Assembly: GCA_032464575.1 (NCBI GenBank)
Contig: JAWDKM010000001.1
Span: 639,787-703,786 of the forward strand
Direction of reading: 5' to 3'
From: Pontivivens sp032464575
GTDB lineage: Bacteria > Pseudomonadota > Alphaproteobacteria > Rhodobacterales > Rhodobacteraceae
DNA length: 64,000 nucleotides
A model generated the notes under the pieces. That model saw only the letters and a program-made list of their open reading frames with translations. It was not told where the DNA came from and did not search any database. A program made the position numbers and the translations under genes. The number at the start of each line of letters is the position of its first letter. The first letter of the stretch is position 1. Below are positions 25,420-34,478 of the stretch, one piece after another.

Positions 25420-26367
25420 TCAGCGGTACTCGCCAGCGTATTCCTCGACGAGCGTCAGCCCGTCCGCGGTCACGAAGCCCGGACCGGAGTTGATGTTGTT
25501 GCCCGGCAGGACGCCGTAGCGGTGGTAGTTCGCGAGCACAACCACCGGCAGGTAGGCCTGCAGGAAGGGCTGCTGGTCGATGCCCCACTCGATGGTGCCC
25601 GCCTTGATCCCCTCCACGATGTTCTCGCCGAGATCGAAGGTGCCGAAATAGATGTCACCGGCCATCCCGTTCTCGTCGAGGGCGAGCAGCGTCGGATCGG
25701 CCGAGGTCGGGCCGAGCGTCAGGATCGCGTCCGTCTCCGGATTGGCGTTGAGATAGGCGAGCACGCGGTTCTTGATCTCCGCTGGGTCCTGCCCGCTGTC
25801 GATCATCTGGTTGCCCAGCTCCACGCCCAGCCCGTCGGCGAAGCCCTGGCACCGCTCCGTCGAGGAGGGGGAGGAGATGTAGTGGTTTACGCAGAGGAAC
25901 GAGGCGACGCCGTCCCCCGCCGCGCGCTGCCCGGCGGCAAGCCCGGCATCGTATTCGGGCTGGCCCACATACATCAGCGCGCCGACCTCGCGGGCCTGCT
26001 CCGGCGTGCCGGAGTTCATGATGATCACATCGACGCCCGAGGCGACCGCATCCTCGATCGGGCCGCGCAGGACGTCATAGTCGCTGAGCGTCGTGATGAT
26101 CCCGTCGGGACCGGAGGCCGCGGCCTGTTCGATGATCCGAGCCATGTCGGCGAGATCGCCCGTGGGCGGATTGCGGTACTCGACCGTCACGCCCATCTGG
26201 TCACCGGCAAGCGCGATGCCGTTCTTGATCGTGTTCCACCAGCTGTCGCTGTCGGGCGCGTGGCTGACCAGCACGTAGTTGAGGGGTTCGTGGTCGTCGG
26301 CTTGCGCCATAGACGACGCGGCGACGAGCGCTGTGCCGAGGGCCAGCGACTTCAGGACGGTCTTCAT
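25420..26367 (-). CDS. Periplasmic sugar/inositol-binding protein (CUT2 type)
   Basis: 315 residues with a signal peptide (MKTVLKSLALGTALVAASSM, cleavage near AQA-DD). The mature protein is a type I periplasmic-binding fold (LVSHAPDSDSWWNTIKNGI, then DGIITTLSD and VIIMNSG). It is first in the leftward operon, downstream of the LacI-type operator at 26457. Ligand inferred as inositol or an isomer from the surrounding iol genes. Confidence 0.88.
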   Translation of the reverse strand: MKTVLKSLALGTALVAASSMAQADDHEPLNYVLVSHAPDSDSWWNTIKNGIALAGDQMGVTVEYRNPPTGDLADMARIIEQAAASGPDGIITTLSDYDVLRGPIEDAVASGVDVIIMNSGTPEQAREVGALMYVGQPEYDAGLAAGQRAAGDGVASFLCVNHYISSPSSTERCQGFADGLGVELGNQMIDSGQDPAEIKNRVLAYLNANPETDAILTLGPTSADPTLLALDENGMAGDIYFGTFDLGENIVEGIKAGTIEWGIDQQPFLQAYLPVVVLANYHRYGVLPGNNINSGPGFVTADGLTLVEEYAGEYR

Positions 26368-26456
26368 GTGTTCCTCCCGGACAATCCTAAGGGTGTCTCG
26401 ATATCGGGCGGTTTTCCCGCCTCGTGGGACTCAGGAAACCACACCGCCCCTCATTA

Positions 26457-26470
26457 TGCAACCGGTTGCA
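26457..26470. promoter_or_regulatory. LacI-family operator TGCAACCGGTTGCA (left copy)
   Basis: Perfect 14-bp palindrome with central CG, between the divergent binding-protein gene and the LacI gene. The identical palindrome recurs at 30698-30711, in the other divergent promoter of the locus. The neighbouring LacI regulator is the obvious binder. Confidence 0.8.
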
Positions 26471-26528
26471 AATTTGGCGTTCCACTCAGGGCGGATTTGA
26501 CGTATCTCCCGAGGAACGAGGAGAAGCG

Positions 26529-27524
26529 ATGCCGGTAACGTTGAAAGAGGTGGCCGAACGGGCGGGCGTGTCGCGCTCCGCCGTGTCGCGCACCTTCACC
26601 GAAGGAGCCTCCGTCTCGATCAAGACCCGCCGCAAGGTGGAGAAGGCGGCGAGCGAGCTGGGTTACAGCCCAAACGCCCTCGCCTCGGCGATGACGACGG
26701 GCCGGACGAAGCTCATCGGCCTGATTTCCAACAACTTCCGCAACCCGCTGTTCCTCGAGGTCTTCGACCTGTTCACCCGCAGCCTGCAGGAGCGGGGGCT
26801 GCGTCCGCTGCTGGTGAACCTCACCGATGAAACCGATCCCGAAAACTCGCTGCGGCTGCTGCGGCAGTATTCGGTGGACGGGGTGATCGTCGCCTCCTCC
26901 ACCCTCTCGCCCGAATTCTCCAAGGCGTTCCGCGACGCGCAGATGCCGGTGGTCCACTCGTTCGGCCGGTTCGCGAGCGCGCCACGGGTGCACGTGGTGG
27001 GGATCGACAACGTCGAATGCGGGCGCATGGCCGCGCGCACCCTGATCGCGCGCGGCTACCGCCGCATCGCCTTTCTCGGCGGCCCGCGGGAGGCGACATC
27101 GACCGCCGACCGGCGCCTCGGCTTCTTCGAGGTCACGCGGGAGGCCGGCATCGAGGCGACCGAGAGTTTTGCCACTGCCTATTCCTTCGACGCCGGCCGG
27201 GCCGAGATGCTGCGTCTTCTGCAGCACGAACCGGCGGAGGCCTATTTCTGCGGCGACGACGTGCTGTCGGTCGGGGGCCTCGCCGCCATCCAGAGCCGGG
27301 GCCTGAGCGTGCCCGGCGATATCGGGCTGATCGGCCTCAACGACATGGAGATGGCAGGGTGGCAGAACATCAACCTCACCACCATCCGCCAGCCGGTGCG
27401 CCAGATCATCGACAGTTCCATCGAGCTCGTCGTCGCCATGCTCGACGAGCCCGGGCGCTATCCTGAAGCGCGGCTCTTCCCCTGCGAGATCATCGAGCGC
27501 GGGACGCTGCGCCCGCTGCCCTGA
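26529..27524 (+). CDS. LacI-family repressor of the inositol locus
   Basis: 331 residues from the ATG preceded by GAGGAGAAG. HTH residues about 4-25 (LKEVAERAGVSRSAVSRTF), hinge YSPNALASAMTTGRTKLIG, then a ligand-binding core with GLNDMEMAG late in the domain. It lies inside the inositol locus, divergent from the binding-protein operon, with a perfect palindrome in the spacer. IolR in other bacteria is DeoR-, RpiR- or GntR-type; LacI control of iol genes occurs in several alphaproteobacteria, so the assignment is reasonable but inferred. Confidence 0.9.
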   Translation: MPVTLKEVAERAGVSRSAVSRTFTEGASVSIKTRRKVEKAASELGYSPNALASAMTTGRTKLIGLISNNFRNPLFLEVFDLFTRSLQERGLRPLLVNLTDETDPENSLRLLRQYSVDGVIVASSTLSPEFSKAFRDAQMPVVHSFGRFASAPRVHVVGIDNVECGRMAARTLIARGYRRIAFLGGPREATSTADRRLGFFEVTREAGIEATESFATAYSFDAGRAEMLRLLQHEPAEAYFCGDDVLSVGGLAAIQSRGLSVPGDIGLIGLNDMEMAGWQNINLTTIRQPVRQIIDSSIELVVAMLDEPGRYPEARLFPCEIIERGTLRPLP

Positions 27525-27530
27525 ACCGCC

Positions 27531-28664
27531 TCAGCGAAACATCGGCGGACGCGCATCGACCCAGGCGCCGTCGGCCTTCGCCGAGGCCACCGCCGCATGG
27601 ACCGCCGCCATCGACCGCAGCCCGTCCTCCGCACTCGGCAGATGGCCCGCGGGCGCGCCCGCGATCCGGTTCGCGAGGTCGAGATAAATGTTGGCGATGG
27701 CCAGCGGAAAGCCCTCGGGATGGGCGATGGGCACCCGGCTCAGCCGCCGCGCCTCGTCGGTCAGCCCGGCCTCGCCCTTCTCCATGATCTCCACCCGGCC
27801 GCCGAGACGGTGCAGATAGACCTGGTTCGGCTGTTCGGAGGCCCAGCGCAGGCCCGCCTTCTCGCCGAAGACCTGGATATCGAGCCCGTGCTGCCGCCCC
27901 AGCGCGATGGTCGAGGTCCAGAGCCGCCCGACCGTCCCGCCATCGGTGCGGAAGTTCACCATCGCGTCGTCCTCCAGCACCCGCCCCGGAACGGTCGAGG
28001 CGAAATCGGCCGAGAGCGTGCGCACTTCGTCGCCGAGGATGAAGCTCGCCAGATGCAGCGCGTGGATTCCGCAATCGGCCATCTGGCCCGAGACCCCGGC
28101 CTGCAGCGGGTCGTAGCGCCAGCGCACCCGCGGATTGTCCGCATCGTCTCCGGCAGCATGGTGCCCGTGGCTGAAATTCGCGACGACGCAGCGGATGGCG
28201 CCGAGCTCACCGGCGGCGACCATCGCCTTCATCTGCCGCACCATCGGATAGGCGGAGTAGCCGTAGTTCACCGCACAGATCCGCCCGGTGTCGCGGGCAA
28301 GGCGCACGATCTCCTCCCCCTCCGCCACGGTCATGGTCATCGGCTTCTCGCACAGCACGTGGAAGCCCGCTTCGAGGAACGCCTTGGTGATCTCGAAATG
28401 CGTGTTGTTGGGCGTCGCCACGGTAACGAGGTCGATGCGGTCCGGCCGGTCCCGCTCCCCCGCCAGCATCTCCCGCCAATCGCCATAGGCGCGGTCGGCG
28501 GCGACGCCGAGCCGTTGCGCGTAGTCCCGCCCGCGGGCAGGGTCCGCGTCCAGCGCCCCCGCCGCCATGACGAAGCGACCGTCCGCCTGCGCGCCGAGCC
28601 GGTGCGCCGGGCCGATCTGGCTGCCCTCGCCACCGCCGATCATGCCCCAGTTCAGTTTGCTCAT
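27531..28664 (-). CDS. Gfo/Idh/MocA-family oxidoreductase (1)
   Basis: 377 residues from the ATG preceded by GAGGGC. N-terminal NAD(P)-binding Rossmann fold (WGMIGGGEGSQIGPAHRLG), then the family EKP motif in HVLCEKPMTM and a catalytic-domain segment MADCGIHALHLASFILG with the conserved His. Within an iol locus it may act on an inositol isomer or on a keto-inositol. Not the canonical IolG, which is the gene at 36459. It is 7 bp from the TIM-barrel gene and the last of a leftward three-gene unit; its stop faces the LacI gene. Confidence 0.85.
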   Translation of the reverse strand: MSKLNWGMIGGGEGSQIGPAHRLGAQADGRFVMAAGALDADPARGRDYAQRLGVAADRAYGDWREMLAGERDRPDRIDLVTVATPNNTHFEITKAFLEAGFHVLCEKPMTMTVAEGEEIVRLARDTGRICAVNYGYSAYPMVRQMKAMVAAGELGAIRCVVANFSHGHHAAGDDADNPRVRWRYDPLQAGVSGQMADCGIHALHLASFILGDEVRTLSADFASTVPGRVLEDDAMVNFRTDGGTVGRLWTSTIALGRQHGLDIQVFGEKAGLRWASEQPNQVYLHRLGGRVEIMEKGEAGLTDEARRLSRVPIAHPEGFPLAIANIYLDLANRIAGAPAGHLPSAEDGLRSMAAVHAAVASAKADGAWVDARPPMFR

Positions 28665-28671
28665 GGCGCCC

Positions 28672-29568
28672 TCACGCAAAGCCGATGGAGTTCAGATACG
28701 CCCGGTTCGACGTCGCATCGCGCAGCGGATCGGTGCCCGCCAGCGTCGGGTCGCAATCCTGCTCGACCGTGCACCAGCCCTCGAACCCGGCATCGAGCAG
28801 GATCCGCCGGACACGCGGGAAGTCGACGTCGCCCTCGCCCAGATTGCAGAAGATCCCCTGCCCGCACGCGTCATAGAAGCCGGTGCCCCGGGCGATCACG
28901 TCGGCCTTCACCGCCGGATCGATGTCCTTGAAATGCATGTAGCTGATCCGGCCAACATGCCGCTCCATGAACGCCACCGGATCGTAGCCCGCGTAGGAGT
29001 GGTGGCCGGTATCGAAGCAGATCTTCAGGACGCGCTCGTCGACCTCGTCGAGCAGCCGCTCCAGCTCCGGTTCGAAATCGATGAAGCCCGCGGCGTGGGC
29101 GTGGATGCCGACGGTCAGGCCATACTCCTCCGCCCCCATGCGCGCCACATGGGCGATCCGGTCGCGAAAGGCGCCCCATTCGCCGGGCTCCATCTTCTCC
29201 GCCGCATCCCAGCGCCCGGCGGTCGGCGCGCGGCGGGGCGAGATCGAGTCGATCAGCACCAGGTGCCGCGCCCCGTGCGCCTTGAGCGCAGCACAGGTCC
29301 GGCGCGCGCCATCCAGCACATCCTCCCACTGCGCGGGGTCGTGGAAGGCGCGGAAGACGACGCCGCCGATCAGCTCCTGCCCATGCTCGGCCAGCGCGTC
29401 GGCGACCTGCGGCGGATCCTCGGGCATGAAGCCGACGGGGCCGAGCTCGATGCCCGTATAGCCCGCCGCCGCGTTCTCCCGCAGCACGTCGCGCCAGTCG
29501 GGGTTGCGCGGATCGCCCGCGAACTCGACGCCCCACGAACAGGGCGCATTGCCGATCCGGATGGTCAT
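28672..29568 (-). CDS. iolE: IolE-like sugar-phosphate isomerase/epimerase-fold protein (candidate inosose dehydratase)
   Basis: 298 residues from the ATG preceded by GGGAGGAG. TIM-barrel of the xylose-isomerase-like AP2 superfamily. It opens with IGNAPCSWGVEFAGD, resembling inosose dehydratases. Metal-site segments are visible: HAHAAGFID, CFDTGHHSYAGYDP, MHFKDID and CTVEQDCDP. IolE dehydrates 2-keto-myo-inositol to 3D-(3,5/4)-trihydroxycyclohexane-1,2-dione, the IolD substrate. No other IolE candidate exists in the locus, supporting the call. Translationally coupled (ATGA) to the upstream oxidoreductase. Confidence 0.75.
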   Translation of the reverse strand: MTIRIGNAPCSWGVEFAGDPRNPDWRDVLRENAAAGYTGIELGPVGFMPEDPPQVADALAEHGQELIGGVVFRAFHDPAQWEDVLDGARRTCAALKAHGARHLVLIDSISPRRAPTAGRWDAAEKMEPGEWGAFRDRIAHVARMGAEEYGLTVGIHAHAAGFIDFEPELERLLDEVDERVLKICFDTGHHSYAGYDPVAFMERHVGRISYMHFKDIDPAVKADVIARGTGFYDACGQGIFCNLGEGDVDFPRVRRILLDAGFEGWCTVEQDCDPTLAGTDPLRDATSNRAYLNSIGFA

Positions 29569-30677
29569 GAAGCTCCTCCCCGCGGCACGTCCTGCCAGCT
29601 TTTCGTTGCGTGTGAGCGGCGCGCGGCCTCGACCACCTGCCAGACGGCGAGCCCGTCGTGGAAGGTGGGCCAGCGTGGCCGCCCGTCGGCGATCGCCTCC
29701 AGGAAATCGCGCGCCTCGATGATGATCTGGTCCTGGTAGCCCGTGCCGTGGCCCGGCCCCTGGCAGAACGCCAGGTAGTCGGGATGCGCGGGGCCGGTGA
29801 GGATCTTGCGAAAGCCGCGCTCGGCCTCCGGTCCCTCGGCGCGGTAGAGCCACAGCGCGTTCTGATCCTCCTGATCGAAGCGGATGGCGCCACGGGTCCC
29901 CGTGATCTCATAGGCGTAGCCCATCTTGCGCCCGGTCGCGACGCGGCTGAAATGCAGGTGGCCCATCGTGCCGCCGGCAAAGCGGCACATCATCTGGGCC
30001 TGATCGTCATTGGTGACGGCGATGCCATCCCGCGCGGTGTGCACCGTCTCGATCTCCGCCATGACCGATGCCACCGGGCCGATGAGCGCCAGTGCGGCGT
30101 TGATCATGTGAGGGGCGAGATCACCCATGGTCCCGTTCGCCTCGCCTGTGGTGCGCCAGGTCGCGGGCGCATCGGGGTCTGCATAGAAATCCTCGGTATG
30201 CTCGCCGCGAAACCACGTGACCTCCCCGATCACGCCGTCGGCCACGAGCTGGCGGGCGTATTGCGAGGCCGGGGTGCGGATGTAGTTGAAGCCGGTCATG
30301 TGGACGACGCCGCTCGCGTCCGCCGCGTGTACCATCGCCTCCGCATCCGTGAGCGAGGCGCCCAGCGGTTTCTCGCAGAACACCGGCTTGCCGAGGGCGA
30401 AAGCCCGCTCCGCGATCGCCCGGTGGGTGGACTGGGGCGACGCGATCACCACGGCCTCGACCCGCGGATCCTCCGCCAGCGCCTGCCAGTCCGGCGCGGC
30501 GCGGGCGACACCGAAGGCCGCGCGGTAGCGCTCCGCCGATGCGGGGGAGGAAGCCGCCACCATTTCCAGCCGCGGACGCAGGCGCGTGTCGAAGACCGCA
30601 CCCACCGCCGACAGGGCCACCGCATGCGCCTTGCCCATGTAGCCCCCGCCGACGAGGCCGATCCCGATCTCTCCCAT
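29565..30677 (-). CDS. Gfo/Idh/MocA-family oxidoreductase (2)
   Basis: 370 residues. Rossmann motif GLVGGGYMGKAHAVAL, EKP motif in PVFCEKPLGASL, and substrate-domain segment GDLAPHMINAALALIG with the conserved His. Relatives include inositol 2-dehydrogenases and scyllo-inositol dehydrogenases, so this may extend the locus to other isomers. First gene of the leftward three-gene unit, with the LacI palindrome 21 bp upstream of its start. Confidence 0.87.
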   Translation of the reverse strand: MGEIGIGLVGGGYMGKAHAVALSAVGAVFDTRLRPRLEMVAASSPASAERYRAAFGVARAAPDWQALAEDPRVEAVVIASPQSTHRAIAERAFALGKPVFCEKPLGASLTDAEAMVHAADASGVVHMTGFNYIRTPASQYARQLVADGVIGEVTWFRGEHTEDFYADPDAPATWRTTGEANGTMGDLAPHMINAALALIGPVASVMAEIETVHTARDGIAVTNDDQAQMMCRFAGGTMGHLHFSRVATGRKMGYAYEITGTRGAIRFDQEDQNALWLYRAEGPEAERGFRKILTGPAHPDYLAFCQGPGHGTGYQDQIIIEARDFLEAIADGRPRWPTFHDGLAVWQVVEAARRSHATKSWQDVPRGGAS

Positions 30678-30697
30678 GGCGGCCCTTCGAAATCTAT

Positions 30698-30711
30698 TGC
30701 AACCGGTTGCA
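30698..30711. promoter_or_regulatory. LacI-family operator TGCAACCGGTTGCA (right copy)
   Basis: Same 14-bp palindrome as at 26457-26470, extended here to a 16-bp perfect palindrome (T on the left, A on the right). It lies between the divergent oxidoreductase gene and iolD, 83 bp upstream of the iolD start and 21 bp from the oxidoreductase start. Confidence 0.82.
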
Positions 30712-30793
30712 ATACGGCTATCCTCGAATCCCGAACGCGGTCAAGCTCCAACGGACCGCGGCCGACAAAACACCTCCGGGGAGGAGACCGCCG

Positions 30794-32659
30794 ATGAGCG
30801 ATGCGACCGTGCGCCTGACGACCGCGCAGGCGATCATCCGCTATCTCGACGCGCAGTTCATCGAGATCGAGGCCGTGCGTCAGCGGGTCTGCGGCGGCGG
30901 TTTCGGCATCTTCGGCCACGGCAACGTCACCTGCCTGGGCGAGGCGCTCTACGATCATCGTGAGACGCTGCCGCTCTACCGCGGTCAGAACGAGCAGGGC
31001 ATGGGCTTCGCCGCGGCGGCCTATGCGAAGTACCACCTGCGCCGCCGCTTCATGTTCTGCACCGCCTCCGCCGGGCCAGGGACAGCGAACCTGCTGACGG
31101 CCTCCGCGCTCGCCCATGCGAACCGCCTGCCGATGCTGATGCTGTGCGGCGACACGTTCCTCACCCGTCTGCCCGACCCGGTGCTCCAGCAGCTCGAGCA
31201 TTTCGGTAACCCGGCGCTGGGGCTCAACGACGGCTTTCAGGCGGTGACGCGCTACTGGGACCGGATCACCCATCCCGCACAGGCCATCCAGTCCCTGCCC
31301 GCGGCACTGGCCACGATGCTGGATCCGGCCGATTGCGGGCCCGCCTTCCTAGCCCTCCCACAGGACGTTCAGGGCTGGGCCTACGACTACCCGGTGGAGT
31401 TCTTCGCGGAACGCACGCACCGCATCCGCCGCGTGACCCCCGACGCGAACGAGATCGCGGAGGCCGCCGCCCTCCTCAAGACCGCCCAACGCCCGCTCCT
31501 CATCGCCGGCGGCGGCGTGCAATATTCGGGTGCGGTGGCCGAGCTCACCGCCTTTGCCGAGGCGCACGGGATCCCGGTGGTCGAGACCATCGCGGGCCGC
31601 GCCAACCTCCGCTTCGACCACCCGCTCAATATCGGCCCGGTGGGCGTCACCGGATCGGACAGCGCCAACGCAGTGGCCGAGACGGCGGACGTGGTGCTGT
31701 CGGTCGGCTCGCGGCTGCAGGACTTCACCACCGGCTCCTGGACCGCCTTTGCCCGGGACGCCCGCTTCATCTCGCTCAACGCCGCGCGGCACGACGCGGG
31801 CAAGCACATGTCCCTGCCCGTCGTGGGCGATGCGAAGCGCGGGCTGGAGCAGCTGGCCGCGGCGATGGACGACTACCGCGCGCCCGAGAGCTGGACGACC
31901 TTCGCGCAGGACGCGCGCATGAAGTGGAACGCCTACGTGGCCGAGAACGTGCGCCCCGGCAACCGCCCCAACTCCTACGCCCAGGCGATCGGCGTGGTGA
32001 ACGCGCTCTGCGATCCGCGCGACCGCGTGGTGACCGCGGCAGGCGGCCTGCCGGCGGAGGTCACGGCCAACTGGCGCACCCTCGATATTGGCACCGTGGA
32101 CGTGGAGTTCGGCTTCTCCTGCATGGGCTACGAGATCGCAGGCGGCTGGGGCGCTCGCATCGCGCAGAGCGAGGTGGAGCCCGAAGCCGACACGATCGTC
32201 TTCGTCGGCGACGGCTCGTATCTCCTGATGAACTCCGACATCTATTCCTCCGTCCTCACGCGCAAAAAGCTGATCGTGCTGGTGCTCGACAATGGCGGCT
32301 TCGCGGTCATCAACAAGCTGCAGAACAACACCGGGAACGAGAGCTTCAACAACCTGCTGAGCGACACACCCACCATTCCCGAGGCGCTGCCGGTCGACTT
32401 CGTCGCCCACGCCGCCTCCATGGGCGCGCATGCGGTCTACGCGGAAAATGCCGATGAGCTCGCCGAGGCGTTCAAGGCGGCCAAGGCCGCCGACCGCACA
32501 TCGGTCATCGTGATGAACGTAGACGCCTACGAAGGGTGGACCGCGCAGGGCCATGCGTGGTGGGAGGTCGGAACGCCCCACGTCTCCGACCACGAGAGCG
32601 TGCGCGAGAAACATGCCGAGATCGAGGCAAGCCGCAGTCGCCAGCGCAGGGGCGTGTGA
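30794..32659 (+). CDS. iolD: 3D-(3,5/4)-trihydroxycyclohexane-1,2-dione hydrolase (IolD)
   Basis: 621 residues from the ATG preceded by GAGGAG. A ThDP enzyme: Glu in the N-terminal domain (NEQGMGFAAAAYAK), the ThDP/Mg motif GDGSYLLMNSDIYSSVL ending near VLDNGG, and the long IolD-type C-terminus (DAYEGWTAQGHAWWEVGTP). It hydrolyses the cyclic diketone to 5-deoxy-D-glucuronate. First of a rightward operon; the dioxygenase-like gene overlaps its stop by one base (TGATG). Confidence 0.95.
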   Translation: MSDATVRLTTAQAIIRYLDAQFIEIEAVRQRVCGGGFGIFGHGNVTCLGEALYDHRETLPLYRGQNEQGMGFAAAAYAKYHLRRRFMFCTASAGPGTANLLTASALAHANRLPMLMLCGDTFLTRLPDPVLQQLEHFGNPALGLNDGFQAVTRYWDRITHPAQAIQSLPAALATMLDPADCGPAFLALPQDVQGWAYDYPVEFFAERTHRIRRVTPDANEIAEAAALLKTAQRPLLIAGGGVQYSGAVAELTAFAEAHGIPVVETIAGRANLRFDHPLNIGPVGVTGSDSANAVAETADVVLSVGSRLQDFTTGSWTAFARDARFISLNAARHDAGKHMSLPVVGDAKRGLEQLAAAMDDYRAPESWTTFAQDARMKWNAYVAENVRPGNRPNSYAQAIGVVNALCDPRDRVVTAAGGLPAEVTANWRTLDIGTVDVEFGFSCMGYEIAGGWGARIAQSEVEPEADTIVFVGDGSYLLMNSDIYSSVLTRKKLIVLVLDNGGFAVINKLQNNTGNESFNNLLSDTPTIPEALPVDFVAHAASMGAHAVYAENADELAEAFKAAKAADRTSVIVMNVDAYEGWTAQGHAWWEVGTPHVSDHESVREKHAEIEASRSRQRRGV

Positions 32660-33498
32660 TGCTGAACCTCGCGCCCGCCGCCGCAACACCCCAAATCGTG
32701 GTCGAGGAGCTGATGACCGGCGGCGGCGCCGTGCGTCTCACCGGTCTCTTCACCGCCGACGAGGTCGCGGAGGCGCGCGCCATCATCATGCGCCATTCGG
32801 AAGTGGACGCCGCGAAGGTCACCCATTTCCAGGGCGCGGCGGAGGCCGACGGGACCCTCGCCCTCCAGCGCCGCGTCTGGAACCTGCTCGCCAAGGGCGA
32901 GGTCTTCTCCCGCATGGCCGCGCACCCGGTGCTGATGGCAATCCTGCGCCGCTTCCTCGGGTCGGAGTTCATCATGGGCTCCATCGCCGCCAACCGCATC
33001 CTGCCGGGCGGGCCGGGACAGGAGCCACACGTCGACTACCCCTACTGGGATTTCCACGCGCCTCATACGCATCCGATGGGCCTGAACGCGAGCTTCCCGA
33101 TGAACGCCCAGGTCTCCGTCATCCTCGACCCGTTCACCGAGGAAAGCGGCGCGACCGCCTATGTCCCCGGCTCGCAGAAGGCGCTGCGCTACCCCACCGA
33201 GGAGGACCGCTTCTTCGAGCGCTGCGCCCGGATGACCGGCGATCCGGGCGACGCGGTGATCTTCTTTGGCGCGGCGTGGCACTGCGCGATGCCGAACCGG
33301 TCAGAGCACGACCGCAACGCGGTGCTGATCCAGTACCTGCCCAAATGGGTGAAACCGATGGAGGACATGCGGGCCGCCTTGCCCGCGAGCTTCCTCGACG
33401 CGGCGTCGGGCGACATGCGCCAGCTTCTTGGCCTCAACTATCCCTACCCGGAGGTGCTGGATACGGCCGAGGGCGGGAACACCGAGGGCCGCGCATGA
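32659..33498 (+). CDS. Phytanoyl-CoA dioxygenase (PhyH)-family protein
   Basis: 279 residues. A jelly-roll Fe(II)/2-oxoglutarate oxygenase fold with the facial triad visible: His124 and Asp126 in QEPHVDYPYWDFH, distal His208 in GAAWHCAMPNRS, and an Arg (Arg219 in EHDRN) suited to bind 2-oxoglutarate. The N-terminus reads VEELMTGGGAVRLTGLF as in PhyH proteins. PhyH enzymes hydroxylate many small molecules; its place between iolD and iolC, translationally coupled to both, implies a polyol or inositol-derivative substrate such as a methylated inositol, which is a guess. Not a standard iol gene. Confidence 0.85.
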   Translation: MLNLAPAAATPQIVVEELMTGGGAVRLTGLFTADEVAEARAIIMRHSEVDAAKVTHFQGAAEADGTLALQRRVWNLLAKGEVFSRMAAHPVLMAILRRFLGSEFIMGSIAANRILPGGPGQEPHVDYPYWDFHAPHTHPMGLNASFPMNAQVSVILDPFTEESGATAYVPGSQKALRYPTEEDRFFERCARMTGDPGDAVIFFGAAWHCAMPNRSEHDRNAVLIQYLPKWVKPMEDMRAALPASFLDAASGDMRQLLGLNYPYPEVLDTAEGGNTEGRA

Positions 33499-34475
33499 CG
33501 GCACTCCTCGACGGCATCGCGCGGAACCGCTTCGTCGTCTTCGGCCGGGCGGGGATGGACCTGTATGCCGACCCGCCGGGCGTCCGCAGTGAGGAGGCCG
33601 ACACCTTCCACGCCGATCTCGGCGGCTCCGCGGCCAATATCGCGGCGGGTCTCTGCAAGCTGGGTGCGCAGGCCGCACTCGTCACCTCGGTCTCCGACGA
33701 TGCGGTGGGACGCTTCTGCCTCAACAGGCTGCGGCACTACGGTGTGGACACCGCCCACGTCCGTGCCGTGGGGGGCGAGGCGCGCACCTCGCTCGCCGTT
33801 TACGAGAGCCGGATCGAGGACTTCCAGAACGTCATCTACCGCAACGGCGCCGCCGATTTCGAGGTGACGGAAGCCGACGTGGAGGCGGTGGACCTTGCCT
33901 CCTACGGCGCACTCATCACCACCGGCACTGTCTTCGCCGCCGAGCCGTCGCGCAGCGCGCATTTCCACGCCTTCGAGGCGGCGCGCGCCGCCGGCCTGCC
34001 GGTGATCCTCGACATCGACTACCGCCCCTATTCCTGGCCCTCCCCACAGGTCGCGGCCGAGGTTCTGTCCCGCGCAGGCGCAGCCAGCGACATGATCGTC
34101 GGCAATGACGAGGAGTTCGGTTTCATGGCGGGCAACTTCGAGCGTGGCGTCGACATGGCCCGCGCTTTGGCCGCCGAGGGGCGCACGGTCATCTACAAGA
34201 TGGGGGAAGGCGGTGCGATCACCTTCGCGGACGGCGAGGAGATCCGCACCGGCATCTACCCCGTCAAAGCCCTCAAACCCAACGGCGCGGGCGACAGCTT
34301 CATGGCGGGGCTCCTCTCCGCCCTCGCCGCGGGGCAGCCGCTGCGCGACGCGATCCTGCGCGGCTCGGCCTGCGCGGCCATCGTCGTCTCCAAACCCGGC
34401 TGCGCCCCCGCCATGCCCACGCCCGATCAGCTCGACGCCTTCCTCGCCGAGCATCCCGGCCCGACGGAGGTCTGA
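33495..34475 (+). CDS. iolC: 5-dehydro-2-deoxygluconokinase (IolC)
   Basis: 326 residues, PfkB/ribokinase family. N-terminal Gly-rich segment (GGSAANIAAGLCKLG) and the catalytic/anion-hole motif NGAGDSFMAGLLSAL near the C-terminus. It phosphorylates DKG to DKGP. ATGA overlap with the dioxygenase-like gene, 3 bp before the second IolB-like gene. Shorter than fused IolC-aldolase enzymes; aldolase activity is encoded separately at 35620. Confidence 0.93.
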   Translation: MTALLDGIARNRFVVFGRAGMDLYADPPGVRSEEADTFHADLGGSAANIAAGLCKLGAQAALVTSVSDDAVGRFCLNRLRHYGVDTAHVRAVGGEARTSLAVYESRIEDFQNVIYRNGAADFEVTEADVEAVDLASYGALITTGTVFAAEPSRSAHFHAFEAARAAGLPVILDIDYRPYSWPSPQVAAEVLSRAGAASDMIVGNDEEFGFMAGNFERGVDMARALAAEGRTVIYKMGEGGAITFADGEEIRTGIYPVKALKPNGAGDSFMAGLLSALAAGQPLRDAILRGSACAAIVVSKPGCAPAMPTPDQLDAFLAEHPGPTEV

Positions 34476-34478
34476 GCC

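Noticed and set aside
12879..26508. Identical ATTTGACGTATCTC at 12879-12892 and 26495-26508
   Set aside because: A 14-base match is about what chance allows in 64 kb. Only the first copy completes a TTGA-N6-TCAA box, so the pair was not treated as a regulatory link.
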